In this document: piece by piece, positions 1 through 7,503 of the stretch
How the letters are laid out: each line of letters begins with the position of its first letter
How positions within the stretch are numbered: position 1 is the first letter of the stretch
NCBI GenBank assembly: GCA_902789835.1
Contig: CADAPN010000017.1
Span: 1-34,064 of the forward strand
Reading direction: 5' to 3'
DNA from: Oscillospiraceae bacterium
Lineage (GTDB): Bacteria > Bacillota_A > Clostridia > Oscillospirales > Oscillospiraceae
Length of the DNA stretch: 34,064 nucleotides
Notes under the pieces: model-generated
Told to the model about the DNA's origin: nothing
The model's input: the letters and a program-made list of their open reading frames with translations, nothing else
Database searches by the model: none
Program-made: the position numbers and the translations under genes

Positions 1-1
1 C

Positions 2-616
2 GTCGGAACCATCATCCACATGGCCGTGGACGGCGCCTATGCGGGGCATATTGTGATCTCGGATCTGGAAAAGCCGAATGTGAAAGAGGCGATCCGCGCG
101 CTGCGGGATGCGGGGATCCGACGGCTGGTCATGCTGACCGGGGACGGAGAGAAGGTCGCCGCCCATGTGGCAAAAGACCTCGGCATGGACGAATACCATG
201 CGCAGCTGCTCCCGGGGGACAAGGTCAGCCTGGTGGAGAAACTCCTGCAGGAAAACAGCGACAGGCGCGAGAAGCTTGCCTTTGTCGGGGACGGAATCAA
301 CGACGCACCGGTGCTCTCCCGGGCGGATATCGGCATCGCCATGGGCGCGATGGGCTCGGATGCCGCCATTGAAGCGGCGGACATCGTCCTGATGGACGAC
401 GACCCGATGAAAATTGCCAAGGGAATCCGGATTTCCCGCAAATGCATCCGCATTGTCTATGAAAACATCGTGTTTGCCCTGACCGTCAAGTTTGCGTGCC
501 TGATCCTGGGGGCGCTGGGCATCGCGAACATGTGGGCGGCGATTTTCGCGGACGTCGGCGTGATGGTGATTGCGGTGCTCAACGCAATCCGCGCACTGCG
601 TGTGAAAAAGCTCTGA
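2..616 (+). CDS. Heavy-metal P-type ATPase, C-terminal part (5' end outside window)
   Basis: The reading frame is open from the first bases of the window, so this is the C-terminal part of a longer gene. It carries the P-domain end of a P1B (heavy-metal) ATPase: a TGD motif (MLTGDGEK), then the hinge motif GDGINDAP, then the A/D-rich segment ending IVLMDDDP, followed by the last membrane helices. The DKTGT phosphorylation site, the CPC-type metal-binding helix and any N-terminal metal-binding domain would lie upstream, so the metal (Zn/Cd/Co or Cu) cannot be read here. The family couples ATP hydrolysis to metal export across the cytoplasmic membrane. The gene ends at TGA and is followed by about 100 bases with a separate promoter for the next gene, so it is probably the last gene of its unit. 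The family call is secure; the substrate is not. Confidence 0.93.
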   Translation, partial: VGTIIHMAVDGAYAGHIVISDLEKPNVKEAIRALRDAGIRRLVMLTGDGEKVAAHVAKDLGMDEYHAQLLPGDKVSLVEKLLQENSDRREKLAFVGDGINDAPVLSRADIGIAMGAMGSDAAIEAADIVLMDDDPMKIAKGIRISRKCIRIVYENIVFALTVKFACLILGALGIANMWAAIFADVGVMVIAVLNAIRALRVKKL

Positions 617-652
617 CGGGATCGGTGCGGCGGAAGGAAAGGAAGAAAAAAC

Positions 653-681
653 TGTTCAAGCAGGGAACACTGTGATATACT
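653..681 (+). promoter_or_regulatory. Extended -10 promoter of the AEC transporter gene
   Basis: TATACT at 676-681 is preceded by TG one base upstream (673-674), which is an extended -10 element. The -35 region is poor, which is usual for this promoter type. It lies about 35 bases before the TTG start of the transporter gene. Inferred from consensus only. Confidence 0.5.
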
Positions 682-715
682 GAGCTATCATTTTCCTCAT
701 GCGGAGGGTTGCCGG

Positions 716-1657
716 TTGGAAAATTTCATGCTTTCGGCCAATGCGGTTCTGCCGATGTTCCTGCTGCTGGCGGCGGGATTCCTGTCGCAGAAGGTCGGTG
801 TGCTGACGAGAGAGGATGTCCCGCGCTTCAACAAGGTTGCGTTTCGGATTTTCCTTCCATGCCTGCTGTTTTATAATATCTACTGCTCGGATCTCAGCGC
901 GGCCGTCAAGCCGGGGCTGATCGTCTATGCCGTGTGCGGCGTGCTGCTGGTGTTCACGGCGGCGTATGTCGCGGTCAAGCATCTGGTCCCGCGGGAGGAC
1001 TGGAAGGGCGTGATCGCGCAGGGGGTTTTTCGGAGCAATTTCGTGATCATGGGGATCCCGATTGCGCAGGCCCTGGTCGGCCCGGATCAGCTGGGGGCCG
1101 TGACGGTTTTAATCGCGGTGGTGGTGCCGCTTTTCAACTTCCTCTCCGTATACGTGCTGGAACGCTTTCGGGGCGGAACGGTCAACGTCCGAAAGGTCCT
1201 TCTGGAGGTGGCCAAAAACCCGCTGATCGTCAGTTCCCTGCTTGGAATTCTGTGCCAGCTGCTGGGCCTTCGTCTGCCGGGGCTCCTGGAACAGACGGTC
1301 TCGAGCCTTTCCGTGATCGCAAGCCCGCTTCAGCTCTTCCTGCTTGGAGCATTTTTCCGCTTTGACGGCTTGGGGCGGTATGTCAGGCCGCTTGCCGCCG
1401 TTACGGCGGTCAAGCTCTTCGTGACACCGGCGGTCCTGCTCGGCACGGCCGCTTTGCTGGGAATCCGGGGCGGGGACTTTGTCGGACTGATCGGGATTTT
1501 TGCTTCGCCGACAGCGGTCAATTCCTTCACCATGGTTCAGCAGATGGACTGCGGAGATGCGGAGCTGGCGGGGGACATCGTCGTTACGACCTCTGCGGTG
1601 AGTATCCTGAGCTTCTTCCTGTGGATTCTGGTTTTCAAGACCCTAGGGGTGTTTTGA
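716..1657 (+). CDS. AEC-family (auxin efflux carrier-like) permease
   Basis: A 313-residue, very hydrophobic protein with about ten membrane helices, the usual size of bacterial AEC permeases (MdcF/YfdV-like). The N-terminus (NAVLPMFLLLAAGFLSQK) and the conserved late segment with IFASPTAVNSFTMVQQM fit the family. Members move small organic anions such as malate, or act as facilitators; the substrate cannot be read from sequence. I use the TTG start because GGAGGG at 703-708 sits seven bases upstream, whereas the first ATG (728) would be 19 bases away. The gene has its own promoter and ends just before a strong bidirectional terminator, so it looks monocistronic. Family confident, substrate unknown. 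Confidence 0.9.
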   Translation: MENFMLSANAVLPMFLLLAAGFLSQKVGVLTREDVPRFNKVAFRIFLPCLLFYNIYCSDLSAAVKPGLIVYAVCGVLLVFTAAYVAVKHLVPREDWKGVIAQGVFRSNFVIMGIPIAQALVGPDQLGAVTVLIAVVVPLFNFLSVYVLERFRGGTVNVRKVLLEVAKNPLIVSSLLGILCQLLGLRLPGLLEQTVSSLSVIASPLQLFLLGAFFRFDGLGRYVRPLAAVTAVKLFVTPAVLLGTAALLGIRGGDFVGLIGIFASPTAVNSFTMVQQMDCGDAELAGDIVVTTSAVSILSFFLWILVFKTLGVF

Positions 1658-1704
1658 AAACGGGATTTTCCCAAAAAACGAACCGAAAGACAGTGCCATA
1701 AAAT

Positions 1705-1754
1705 CGACAGGAGCCTTCCCCGATGCTTTCGGGAAAAGCTCCTGTCGTTTGTTT
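1705..1754. terminator. Bidirectional terminator between AEC and DegV genes
   Basis: A 10-bp perfect stem (CGACAGGAGC at 1705-1714, GCTCCTGTCG at 1738-1747), with further partial pairing inside the loop, is followed by TTTGTTT on the plus strand and by an AT-rich ATTTTAT run on the minus strand. It lies between two convergent genes and can serve both. Confidence 0.8.
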
Positions 1755-1794
1755 CTGCCGGAGTGTCAGGGAGAGTCGGATATGACGCAGAGAA

Positions 1795-2679
1795 TCAGCC
1801 GTTGAAGGAGCGGACGCCTTCGCGGCTCTCAAAGAACAGCGCCAGCGCGCCGGGACCGACATGAGACCCGGTGACCGGCTCGTACTCAACGGTGAGAATC
1901 TCCTTCGGCGGGTGATTCTTCCGGAGGAGGGAGGCGAGGCGGGCGGCATCCTCGCGGCAGGCCGCCTGGGCGATGCCGACGATCTGCTTCTCGGGGTCGA
2001 CGACCAGTTTGTCATAGTATTCCGCCAGGGTCTCGATGGAACGCTTTCTGCCGCGGACCTTGCTGAAGGCTACGATTTTTCCCTCTTCGTTCCCCTTGAG
2101 GAGGGGCTTGATCTGTAGAACCGTTCCGACCACGGCGGAGAGGTTGGAGAGACGGCCGCCGCGGCGAAGGTGCATCAGGTCGTCCACCGTGAAGACGTTG
2201 AACATCCGTTCCACATGGTCGTAAAGCTCGGCAATCGCCTCGGCGGTGCTGCGTCCGAGTCTGCGCAGCCGGTCGGCATAGAGCGCGATAATGCCCTCGC
2301 CGAGAGAGGCGCCGCGGGTGTCGATCACTTCCACAATCCGGTCGGGATAGGCCTCCATCATCATTCGGGCAGCAATTTTGGCAGAGTTGCAGGACCCGCT
2401 GATGCCCGAGGACATACAGATGAAAATGACGTCCTTTCCCTCTCGAAGCGGGGGCTCAAAGAAGTCAGCATACTGCTGCGGGGGGATCTGGGAAGTGGTA
2501 ACCTTCATGCCCTTCTTGATCTTGGCGTAATAATCCTCGGCGTCGAAATCGGGGTCCTTTACAGAATTGTATTCCTTCCCGTCGATATAATAGGAAAACG
2601 GGATGATTTCCAAAGAATAGTCCAGCACATACTGCCGCGGCAAATTGCCGGACGTATCGGTCATGACAACAAAAGACAT
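1795..2679 (-). CDS. DegV-family fatty-acid-binding protein
   Basis: A 294-residue protein of typical DegV length. It starts with the family pattern VVMTDTSGNLP, carries the central SSGISGSCNSA stretch (the lipid carboxylate-binding region in DegV/FakB structures), and has the GGRLSN and P(V)TGSHVGPGALALFF segments near the C-terminus. Family members bind a long-chain fatty acid in a buried pocket; FakB-type members hand it to the kinase FakA for phosphorylation and phospholipid synthesis. No fakA gene lies in the window, so the partner is unknown. The ATG at 2679 has AAGGAG (2689-2694 on the opposite strand) nine bases upstream. Probably monocistronic and cytoplasmic. Confidence 0.92.
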   Translation of the reverse strand: MSFVVMTDTSGNLPRQYVLDYSLEIIPFSYYIDGKEYNSVKDPDFDAEDYYAKIKKGMKVTTSQIPPQQYADFFEPPLREGKDVIFICMSSGISGSCNSAKIAARMMMEAYPDRIVEVIDTRGASLGEGIIALYADRLRRLGRSTAEAIAELYDHVERMFNVFTVDDLMHLRRGGRLSNLSAVVGTVLQIKPLLKGNEEGKIVAFSKVRGRKRSIETLAEYYDKLVVDPEKQIVGIAQAACREDAARLASLLRKNHPPKEILTVEYEPVTGSHVGPGALALFFESREGVRSFNG

Positions 2680-2773
2680 TGTTCAGCGCTCCTTTACATG
2701 GTGCTGGAAACAGCATAATACAAAATAGGGAAAAAGGCAAGCGAACGTTCAAAAATGCACAATCATCGGTCGT

Positions 2774-2819
2774 CTACTATGGGGAGAACCCCTGAAAAAA
2801 CGGACTCTCCTATGAGTAG
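2774..2819. repeat. Imperfect inverted repeat in the DegV / serine hydrolase divergent region
   Basis: CTACTATGGGGAGA on the left pairs imperfectly with TCTCCTATGAGTAG on the right, with a loop containing an A6 run. It lies between two divergent transcription units, upstream of the promoter at 2846-2873. It could be an operator or an old terminator; nothing in the sequence decides. Confidence 0.35.
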
Positions 2820-2845
2820 AGAGAAAAGGAGAGCAAAGATTTCCC

Positions 2846-2873
2846 TTGCAATTCTCACAGGGAATGGTAGAAT
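2846..2873 (+). promoter_or_regulatory. Promoter for the serine hydrolase / HTH unit
   Basis: TTGCAA (2846-2851), a 16-base spacer and TAGAAT (2868-2873) preceded by TGG (an extended -10). It is 47 bases before the ATG at 2921 that opens the signal peptide, which supports 2921 as the original start of the gene. Confidence 0.55.
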
Positions 2874-2920
2874 AAAATCCAGACACTACTTGATAAAGCA
2901 TATCCGGAGAAGATCTTTCC

Positions 2921-3046
2921 ATGACAGTACGAAATAAACGACAATTCAGCCTGGTTTCTCTGCTTCTGAGCCTGTTCCTTCTGCTTTCCATGCTCCCGGC
3001 GGGGTGGGCGGAAGTCCTCTGCAGAGAATGTACCCGGACAGGCTGA
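2921..3046 (+). pseudogene. Signal peptide of the serine hydrolase, out of frame with its body
   Basis: ATG at 2921, with GGAGAA upstream, opens a textbook signal peptide: basic start MTVRNKRQ, a hydrophobic core of Leu/Ser, then LPAGWA as a likely cleavage site. This frame reaches TGA at 3044-3046 after 41 codons. The hydrolase body is open in the next frame from about 2970 onward and lacks both a signal and a good ribosome binding site. The switch falls in or near the G-rich stretch 2999-3011. One extra base there would explain it. The cause may be a true frameshift mutation, a slippage site or a sequencing error. Confidence 0.7.
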
Positions 3047-3068
3047 CTGGGAGACCAGGCTGCTGCTG

Positions 3069-4658
3069 ATGCTGCAGGAACACGACGCAAACCCCGATAC
3101 CATCGCGGCGGGGTATTACAACCTTGCGACAGGGGAGGAGCACTACTATAACGGGGATCAGTACCGTGTGAGCGGCAGCATGTACAAGGTGCCGCTGAAC
3201 ATGCTGTTTCTGAACTGGATCGCCGAGGGGAAGATCACACTGGATGAGTCCATCGGCGGGTATCGGTATTCCCAGCTCCTGGAAGGCACCATCATCGACT
3301 CCAACAACGAATATGCCAAGCTGCTCTGGGACTACGCCGGGGCCACAATCGAGACAAACCCCGCGTCCACCCTGTACCATCGCTACCGGATTCTGATTGC
3401 CCCGATCATGGGTGAAGATCCAGACAATGTCGACGACAAATACTATGAAAACAACTTCTTTACTCCGAGGCAGATGATCACCTGCCTGCGTCAGCTTTAT
3501 GACGGAGGAGAGCGCTATGACCGCCTGATCGAGACCATGCAGCGCGCGGAGCCGGAGAAGTATTTCAAGCTCCGGGAGCGGCGCTTTAACATTGCCCATA
3601 AATACGGCTGGTATGCGGAGGATCCGATCCTCTATCTGAACGACTGCGCCCTGTGCTTTACGGAAGACCCGATTGCCATTGTCCTCTTCACGACGGGAAC
3701 GGAGAACGCCTACGGTGTGCTCACGGACTTCTGCACGCTGATGTGCGACTATGCGCAGGAGAAGTACACGGAACGGATGGAACGGGCCAGAGAGGAAGAG
3801 CAGGCCGCCGCCCTCGCGGCGGAGCAGGACAGGCTTGCGGCCGAAGCTGCGGCGGAGGCACAGGAGACCGCGCAGCGGACAGAAACGGTCAAAACAGGCG
3901 CGGAGAATCCTTCCGCGGCCAAAACAGAAGACACCTGGATCCATGAACTCACACTGGGCCCGATTCTCTCTCTGGGATTGATCGCGGCCGGTGTCCTTGC
4001 CTGCCTCATCTGGTTCTCCATACGGCACAGGAGCAGCAGGCTGAATCTCTGGTACGGAATCGCCGCGGTGCTGCTGACGGCAGGGGCGATGATCCTGTGT
4101 TTTCCGGGAATGAGCGGGATGAGCTTTGTCTCGGCCTCCGAAGAGGAGGCGCCCGTCACGGTGGACCGATTCTTCCGCGCGCTGGAGAGCGGAGATGCGG
4201 CGGCAGCGGATGCCTGCCTGGCTTACGGGGCGCAGTCCGGACTCCTGAATGAGGCGACGGACGAAATGCACGCGGCAGTGCGAAATGCTCTGCAGCAAAG
4301 CTGGGGCCATCAGCTTCTCGGAAACTGCAGTGTGGAGAAAACCCGGGCCTGGCAGGAGATTCAGCTCCGGGTGATGGATTTTTCAAAAATGCAGAAAGAC
4401 CTGCAGACGGAGACGAGAGTTCAGCTGCTGGACCTTGCCAGAACGATGAACCGTGAGAGCATCTATGACGCCTCCGGCAACTATGTCCCGGAAGCGGCGG
4501 GGATGGCCTATGACCGGGCAATGATGAAACTTCTGGAGCAGCCGCAGAATTATTACGGCACCGTCGGATGCCGGGTGGAGCTTACGCTCACCGGGGACGG
4601 ATGGAAAATCGTCCCGTCCAAGGCGCTGATCTCCGCCCTGAGCGGAAATCTGGGGTGA
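3069..4658 (+). CDS. Beta-lactamase-like serine hydrolase with coiled coil, two TM helices and C-terminal domain
   Basis: Counting from the ATG at 3069, the protein shows the three motifs of the class A beta-lactamase/DD-peptidase fold: SMYK (S37 to K40, the SxxK nucleophile motif), SNN at 78-80 (the SxN motif) and KYG at 178-180 (the KTG equivalent). An Ala/Glu-rich helix at about 235-270 follows, then two membrane helices (about 297-318 and 327-345) and a 180-residue C-terminal domain I do not recognise. With the upstream signal peptide restored, the hydrolase domain would face outside, where such proteins act on peptidoglycan or related substrates. As it stands the body is out of frame with that signal (see 2921-3046) and 3069 has no convincing Shine-Dalgarno site. 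Only four bases separate it from the next gene, an HTH protein. Fold call good; substrate unknown; functionality doubtful. Confidence 0.75.
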   Translation: MLQEHDANPDTIAAGYYNLATGEEHYYNGDQYRVSGSMYKVPLNMLFLNWIAEGKITLDESIGGYRYSQLLEGTIIDSNNEYAKLLWDYAGATIETNPASTLYHRYRILIAPIMGEDPDNVDDKYYENNFFTPRQMITCLRQLYDGGERYDRLIETMQRAEPEKYFKLRERRFNIAHKYGWYAEDPILYLNDCALCFTEDPIAIVLFTTGTENAYGVLTDFCTLMCDYAQEKYTERMERAREEEQAAALAAEQDRLAAEAAAEAQETAQRTETVKTGAENPSAAKTEDTWIHELTLGPILSLGLIAAGVLACLIWFSIRHRSSRLNLWYGIAAVLLTAGAMILCFPGMSGMSFVSASEEEAPVTVDRFFRALESGDAAAADACLAYGAQSGLLNEATDEMHAAVRNALQQSWGHQLLGNCSVEKTRAWQEIQLRVMDFSKMQKDLQTETRVQLLDLARTMNRESIYDASGNYVPEAAGMAYDRAMMKLLEQPQNYYGTVGCRVELTLTGDGWKIVPSKALISALSGNLG

Positions 4659-4662
4659 AAAC

Positions 4663-5103
4663 ATGGAACTGAGCAAGACACGGAAAAATACGACAGATTT
4701 ACTGCGTGATTTGAAACAGAGCGAAAAATTCAGCGACTTTGTGAAGAAAAACGGCAAGAGCCTGAAGCACGGCGAATTTACCGAGACACTCAATCGTTAT
4801 TTCCGGTCGCAGGGGCGCAGCAAGGCGGAAATCGCCCGTGCAGCGGGGATCAGTGAGGCCTATCTCTATCAAATCTGTTCCGGGACAAGGGTCCCGTCAC
4901 GCAACCGTCTGCTCTGTATCTGCCTGGGAATGAGGCTTGAAGAGGAGAAAGCTCAGACATTGCTGAAGCAGTGCGGATATGCCACGCTCTATGCCAGAGA
5001 CAAGCGGGACGCCGTCATTCTTCATGGGCTGATGCACGGGATGGAACTGAACAGAGTCAACGATACACTGTTTGAAGTCGGTGAAGCGCCGCTCCTGGAG
5101 TGA
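4663..5103 (+). CDS. Small helix-turn-helix (XRE-like) protein
   Basis: A 146-residue soluble protein. Residues about 42-90 form an XRE-type helix-turn-helix: KAEIARAAGISEAYLYQICSG followed by TRVPSRNRLLCICLGM. The N-terminal 40 residues are charged and helical; the C-terminal part (LLKQCGYATLYARDKRDAVI) is a short helical extension seen in similar clostridial proteins. It starts four bases after the serine hydrolase stop, so the two are co-transcribed and probably translationally coupled. A strong hairpin terminator follows. It may regulate its own operon or the divergent kinase operon nearby, but this is inference from position only. Confidence 0.75.
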   Translation: MELSKTRKNTTDLLRDLKQSEKFSDFVKKNGKSLKHGEFTETLNRYFRSQGRSKAEIARAAGISEAYLYQICSGTRVPSRNRLLCICLGMRLEEEKAQTLLKQCGYATLYARDKRDAVILHGLMHGMELNRVNDTLFEVGEAPLLE

Positions 5104-5136
5104 GAAAAGCAGATATCTGAACAAATAAACAATCTT

Positions 5137-5178
5137 ATATAAAGAAGCACGTCTCATTTGAGACGTGCTTCTTTATAT
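5137..5178. terminator. Perfect 18-20 bp hairpin, bidirectional terminator
   Basis: A perfect inverted repeat of 20 bases (5137-5156 against 5159-5178) around a GC-containing core GCACGTCTC with A/T-rich ends, so each strand ends in a T-rich run. It lies between the convergent HTH gene (+) and zinc-ribbon/beta-helix gene (-) and can terminate both. Confidence 0.85.
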
Positions 5179-5258
5179 ATGTTGTCCGCATAGAAACCCT
5201 TTTCAAGCCGGAAGAAGAGTGCTTCCCCGGGATTTAGAGATCGTCAGGGCAATGTGCT

Positions 5259-6503
5259 TTACTTGAAAACGGCATTCTGCGTATCAACGGGACAATCGTT
5301 GGGGTTGCTGATATCTGTATCGTTGCCGGAAAACAGAGTCTTCGGAAAACTCAGCTCCATTGAACCGGGGACGTGGATAAGAGAGACAGCAGTCTCGTTA
5401 TTCAGAAAGCGATTCCCGCTGTATTCAACATCTGCCGAAGAAGCTGTTGAACTGTCAAATTGAAAACCAATACGATTGTTCTCAAAGAGCGAATTATGGA
5501 TGCCGACCCAAGCGCCTTCCCGGGCTAAAACTCCGATATCCCAGCCCTGGACACTGCACTGCTCAAGCTGAAGAGTGGTGGAAGACGTTATACCGACACC
5601 ATCCTGACCGGTGATGCTGATATTGCGCAGTACCGGGTACTGGATCTCTCGACTTTCAAATACAAGATGGCCGTGTATTGTCGTCTGATGCCCGTTTTCG
5701 GATGTCCCGACCAGCTCAAGTCCGCGGTCACGAATCGTCAGGTCACCTTCATAGTTCACGGCGGGAAGGTATACTGTGACGGTTTTATTCAAATCGTCAG
5801 CGGAAATTGTGTCCAGCAACGCCCTGAGATCATCCATGGTGTCCAGCGCTACCTCTTTGGAAGAATAGGTCACATTGAGAAGCGGATCAACGGTAAGACT
5901 GTGGCGCAGAGTGATTCGGTCACCATTTAACATTTCAAGCGTCCAGATAATATCATTTGTACCAGATGACGACCGAACTTCAATGTCGGCAGCAAGAGCA
6001 GCGTCATTCAGTGATTCAGCTCTGAAAGGAGAAGAGATACTCAACTTCTCAGAAGCCTCGTGTGCTTCTGCATGGACATTGAAATGAGCCAGCTTCTGAA
6101 GAAAATCATCCGCGAGATTCTCCTCGGTATCAGGATCACGGACATAGAGAAGACTGGGAATTGCCTGTTCGTTCCCTTTCGGCAGCTGAAGATGAGCAGA
6201 GCCTGTGGGCTCTGAAAGTGCACTGCGGGTGACCGGCCAAGTGAGATACAGAAAGTATTGTCTATCACTGTCAGAATAGGTCAGTTCCGGTGCGGAGATA
6301 TCATATGTTTTCGGCAGATGAACGGAACGGGGAAGAAAGAGAAGCGCAAGGAGCAGCGCACAGGCCAAAAGAAGAAAAAAAGCTCTCCTGCGCCATGGGC
6401 GATATGGGCGAATCGGATGTGGATCGGACTGAGGCGTCCCGCAATTCAGACAGAGATTTGCATCCTCCGGCAGTTCCGCCCCGCAGCGAATACAGGTTTT
6501 CAA
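5259..6503 (-). CDS. Membrane-anchored zinc-ribbon protein with right-handed beta-helix domain
   Basis: The protein starts with a zinc ribbon (MKTCIRCG ... LCLNCG, cysteines at 4, 7, 18 and 21), then a proline/arginine-rich linker, one membrane helix (LLLACALLLALLFL), and a roughly 350-residue external part. The C-terminal half has repeated short beta-strand and Asn-rich turns (for example FENNRIGFQF, YSGNRFLNNETAVSL), typical of a parallel beta-helix of the NosD/pectate-lyase-like kind. I choose TTG at 6503 because it puts the ribbon at the very N-terminus as in related proteins and has a GGAGGGG stretch nine bases upstream. A TTG at 6527 would add eight residues and overlap the kinase stop. 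It follows the kinase gene with at most 21 bases between, so the ribbon may be a cytoplasmic partner or substrate of the kinase. Function unknown. Confidence 0.78.
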   Translation of the reverse strand: MKTCIRCGAELPEDANLCLNCGTPQSDPHPIRPYRPWRRRAFFLLLACALLLALLFLPRSVHLPKTYDISAPELTYSDSDRQYFLYLTWPVTRSALSEPTGSAHLQLPKGNEQAIPSLLYVRDPDTEENLADDFLQKLAHFNVHAEAHEASEKLSISSPFRAESLNDAALAADIEVRSSSGTNDIIWTLEMLNGDRITLRHSLTVDPLLNVTYSSKEVALDTMDDLRALLDTISADDLNKTVTVYLPAVNYEGDLTIRDRGLELVGTSENGHQTTIHGHLVFESREIQYPVLRNISITGQDGVGITSSTTLQLEQCSVQGWDIGVLAREGAWVGIHNSLFENNRIGFQFDSSTASSADVEYSGNRFLNNETAVSLIHVPGSMELSFPKTLFSGNDTDISNPNDCPVDTQNAVFK

Positions 6504-6523
6504 CGGAATGAGCCCCCTCCTTT

Positions 6524-7273
6524 TCAAAGAGCTTCGGCAAGGCGCAGGACATTCGGATAGCGCTGATCCGGGTTCGTCATTGTACAGCGCCGTACCACAC
6601 GACCCATATGACCCTTTGCAAGTCGGACGGAAGGATGATCACCGGTGAGCATGACATTCAGAACAACGCCGAGAGAGTAAATATCCGCACGGTTGTCTGT
6701 CTGAGCCAGGCCGTACTGCTCCGGTGCAGCATACCCTGTGGTTCCGAGCACAACAGTGTCGGACGTACCGGAAGGTTTCTGAGTGCGGGAAGCGTCGAAA
6801 TCAATCAGGACGGCCTCGTCTCCGCGCAGAATGATATTCTCGGGCTTCACATCACGGTGGACCGCTCCGAAGCTGTGAAGAATCCGCAGGGCGTTACATA
6901 ACTGAAGTGTGATTCGACGGGCTTTCCCGGGTGAGAACAGACTATGCTCGAGAATGGAATAAAGAGTATCCCCCTGAATATACTCTTCCAGCACGAGAAG
7001 CCGGCCATCCTGAGATGCAACTTCATAAACTCTGGGAAGAAAAGGAGAGGAAACCGTCATCAGTTCCCGGTAAATCTCAGGATTTCCGGCAAAATCCCGA
7101 AGGACAAAGAGTTGTCCGGAAACAGAATGGCGGAGCAGAAGAATCTTCGCATCGGATTCCTCTTTCAGAACACGGACAAGAGAAAAGTCCACGTCAAGAT
7201 GCTGCTGTACATAAGAGAACAGGGAAGGATCGCCGTGTTCTTCAACACCAGAATAAGCCATAAAGCGCCCCAT
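6524..7273 (-). CDS. Hanks-type serine/threonine protein kinase
   Basis: A 249-residue single-domain kinase. Visible motifs: catalytic loop HRDVKPEN (H139-N146, catalytic D141, K143), metal-binding DFD at 158-160 in place of DFG, activation/P+1 segment GTTGYAAPEQYG at 177-188, and the subdomain IX pattern ADIYSLGVVL. The glycine-rich loop is degenerate and the VAIK lysine position reads VLRDF, with Arg59 where Lys is expected, so ATP binding may be unusual. There is no membrane segment or PASTA repeat, unlike housekeeping PrkC. It has its own strong promoter and is followed by the zinc-ribbon membrane protein. A second possible start, four codons in (M5), cannot be excluded. Kinase family certain; target unknown. 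Confidence 0.9.
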   Translation of the reverse strand: MGRFMAYSGVEEHGDPSLFSYVQQHLDVDFSLVRVLKEESDAKILLLRHSVSGQLFVLRDFAGNPEIYRELMTVSSPFLPRVYEVASQDGRLLVLEEYIQGDTLYSILEHSLFSPGKARRITLQLCNALRILHSFGAVHRDVKPENIILRGDEAVLIDFDASRTQKPSGTSDTVVLGTTGYAAPEQYGLAQTDNRADIYSLGVVLNVMLTGDHPSVRLAKGHMGRVVRRCTMTNPDQRYPNVLRLAEAL

Positions 7274-7312
7274 TTCCGCAGAATTGCGGAGTCATTAAGT
7301 ATGTTTATGGTA

Positions 7313-7341
7313 ATTATAGAGCATTCGTGCACGGATGGCAA
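7313..7341 (-). promoter_or_regulatory. Strong sigma-70-type promoter of the kinase operon
   Basis: On the minus strand: TTGCCA (7336-7341), a 17-base spacer and TATAAT (7313-7318), a near-consensus promoter about 40 bases before the kinase ATG. The short leader contains CCGCAATTCTGCGG (7277-7290), a small inverted repeat right before the start codon that could affect initiation. Confidence 0.8.
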
Positions 7342-7449
7342 GCTTCATATTTGCTGTGTGTTGAGACAAAAAGTGGAAAGAATGCGAGAATAATTACAAA
7401 AGAAAAACAAAAGTCAATGCTGCGAGTAAAGGACTTTCAAAAGTATCTG

Positions 7450-7458
7450 TGGTATATT
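7450..7458 (+). promoter_or_regulatory. Extended -10 element before the Big_2 protein gene
   Basis: TGG then TATATT (7453-7458) is an extended -10 element about 46 bases before the ATG at 7504. No good -35 is seen. It is divergent from the kinase promoter in the same AT-rich intergenic region of 230 bases. Confidence 0.45.
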
Positions 7459-7503
7459 TAAACTACGGTTCCCGAATCATAATAAAGTGAAGGAGAGAAA
7501 ACC

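Noticed and set aside
2946..4310. Minus-strand frame of 454 codons opposite the serine hydrolase
   Set aside because: Arg/His-rich composition without domain signals; the plus strand has SxxK, SxN and KxG motifs and membrane helices.
5137..5178. Riboswitch or regulatory RNA at the long perfect hairpin
   Set aside because: It lies between two convergent gene ends and has T-rich flanks on both strands, so a shared terminator explains it.
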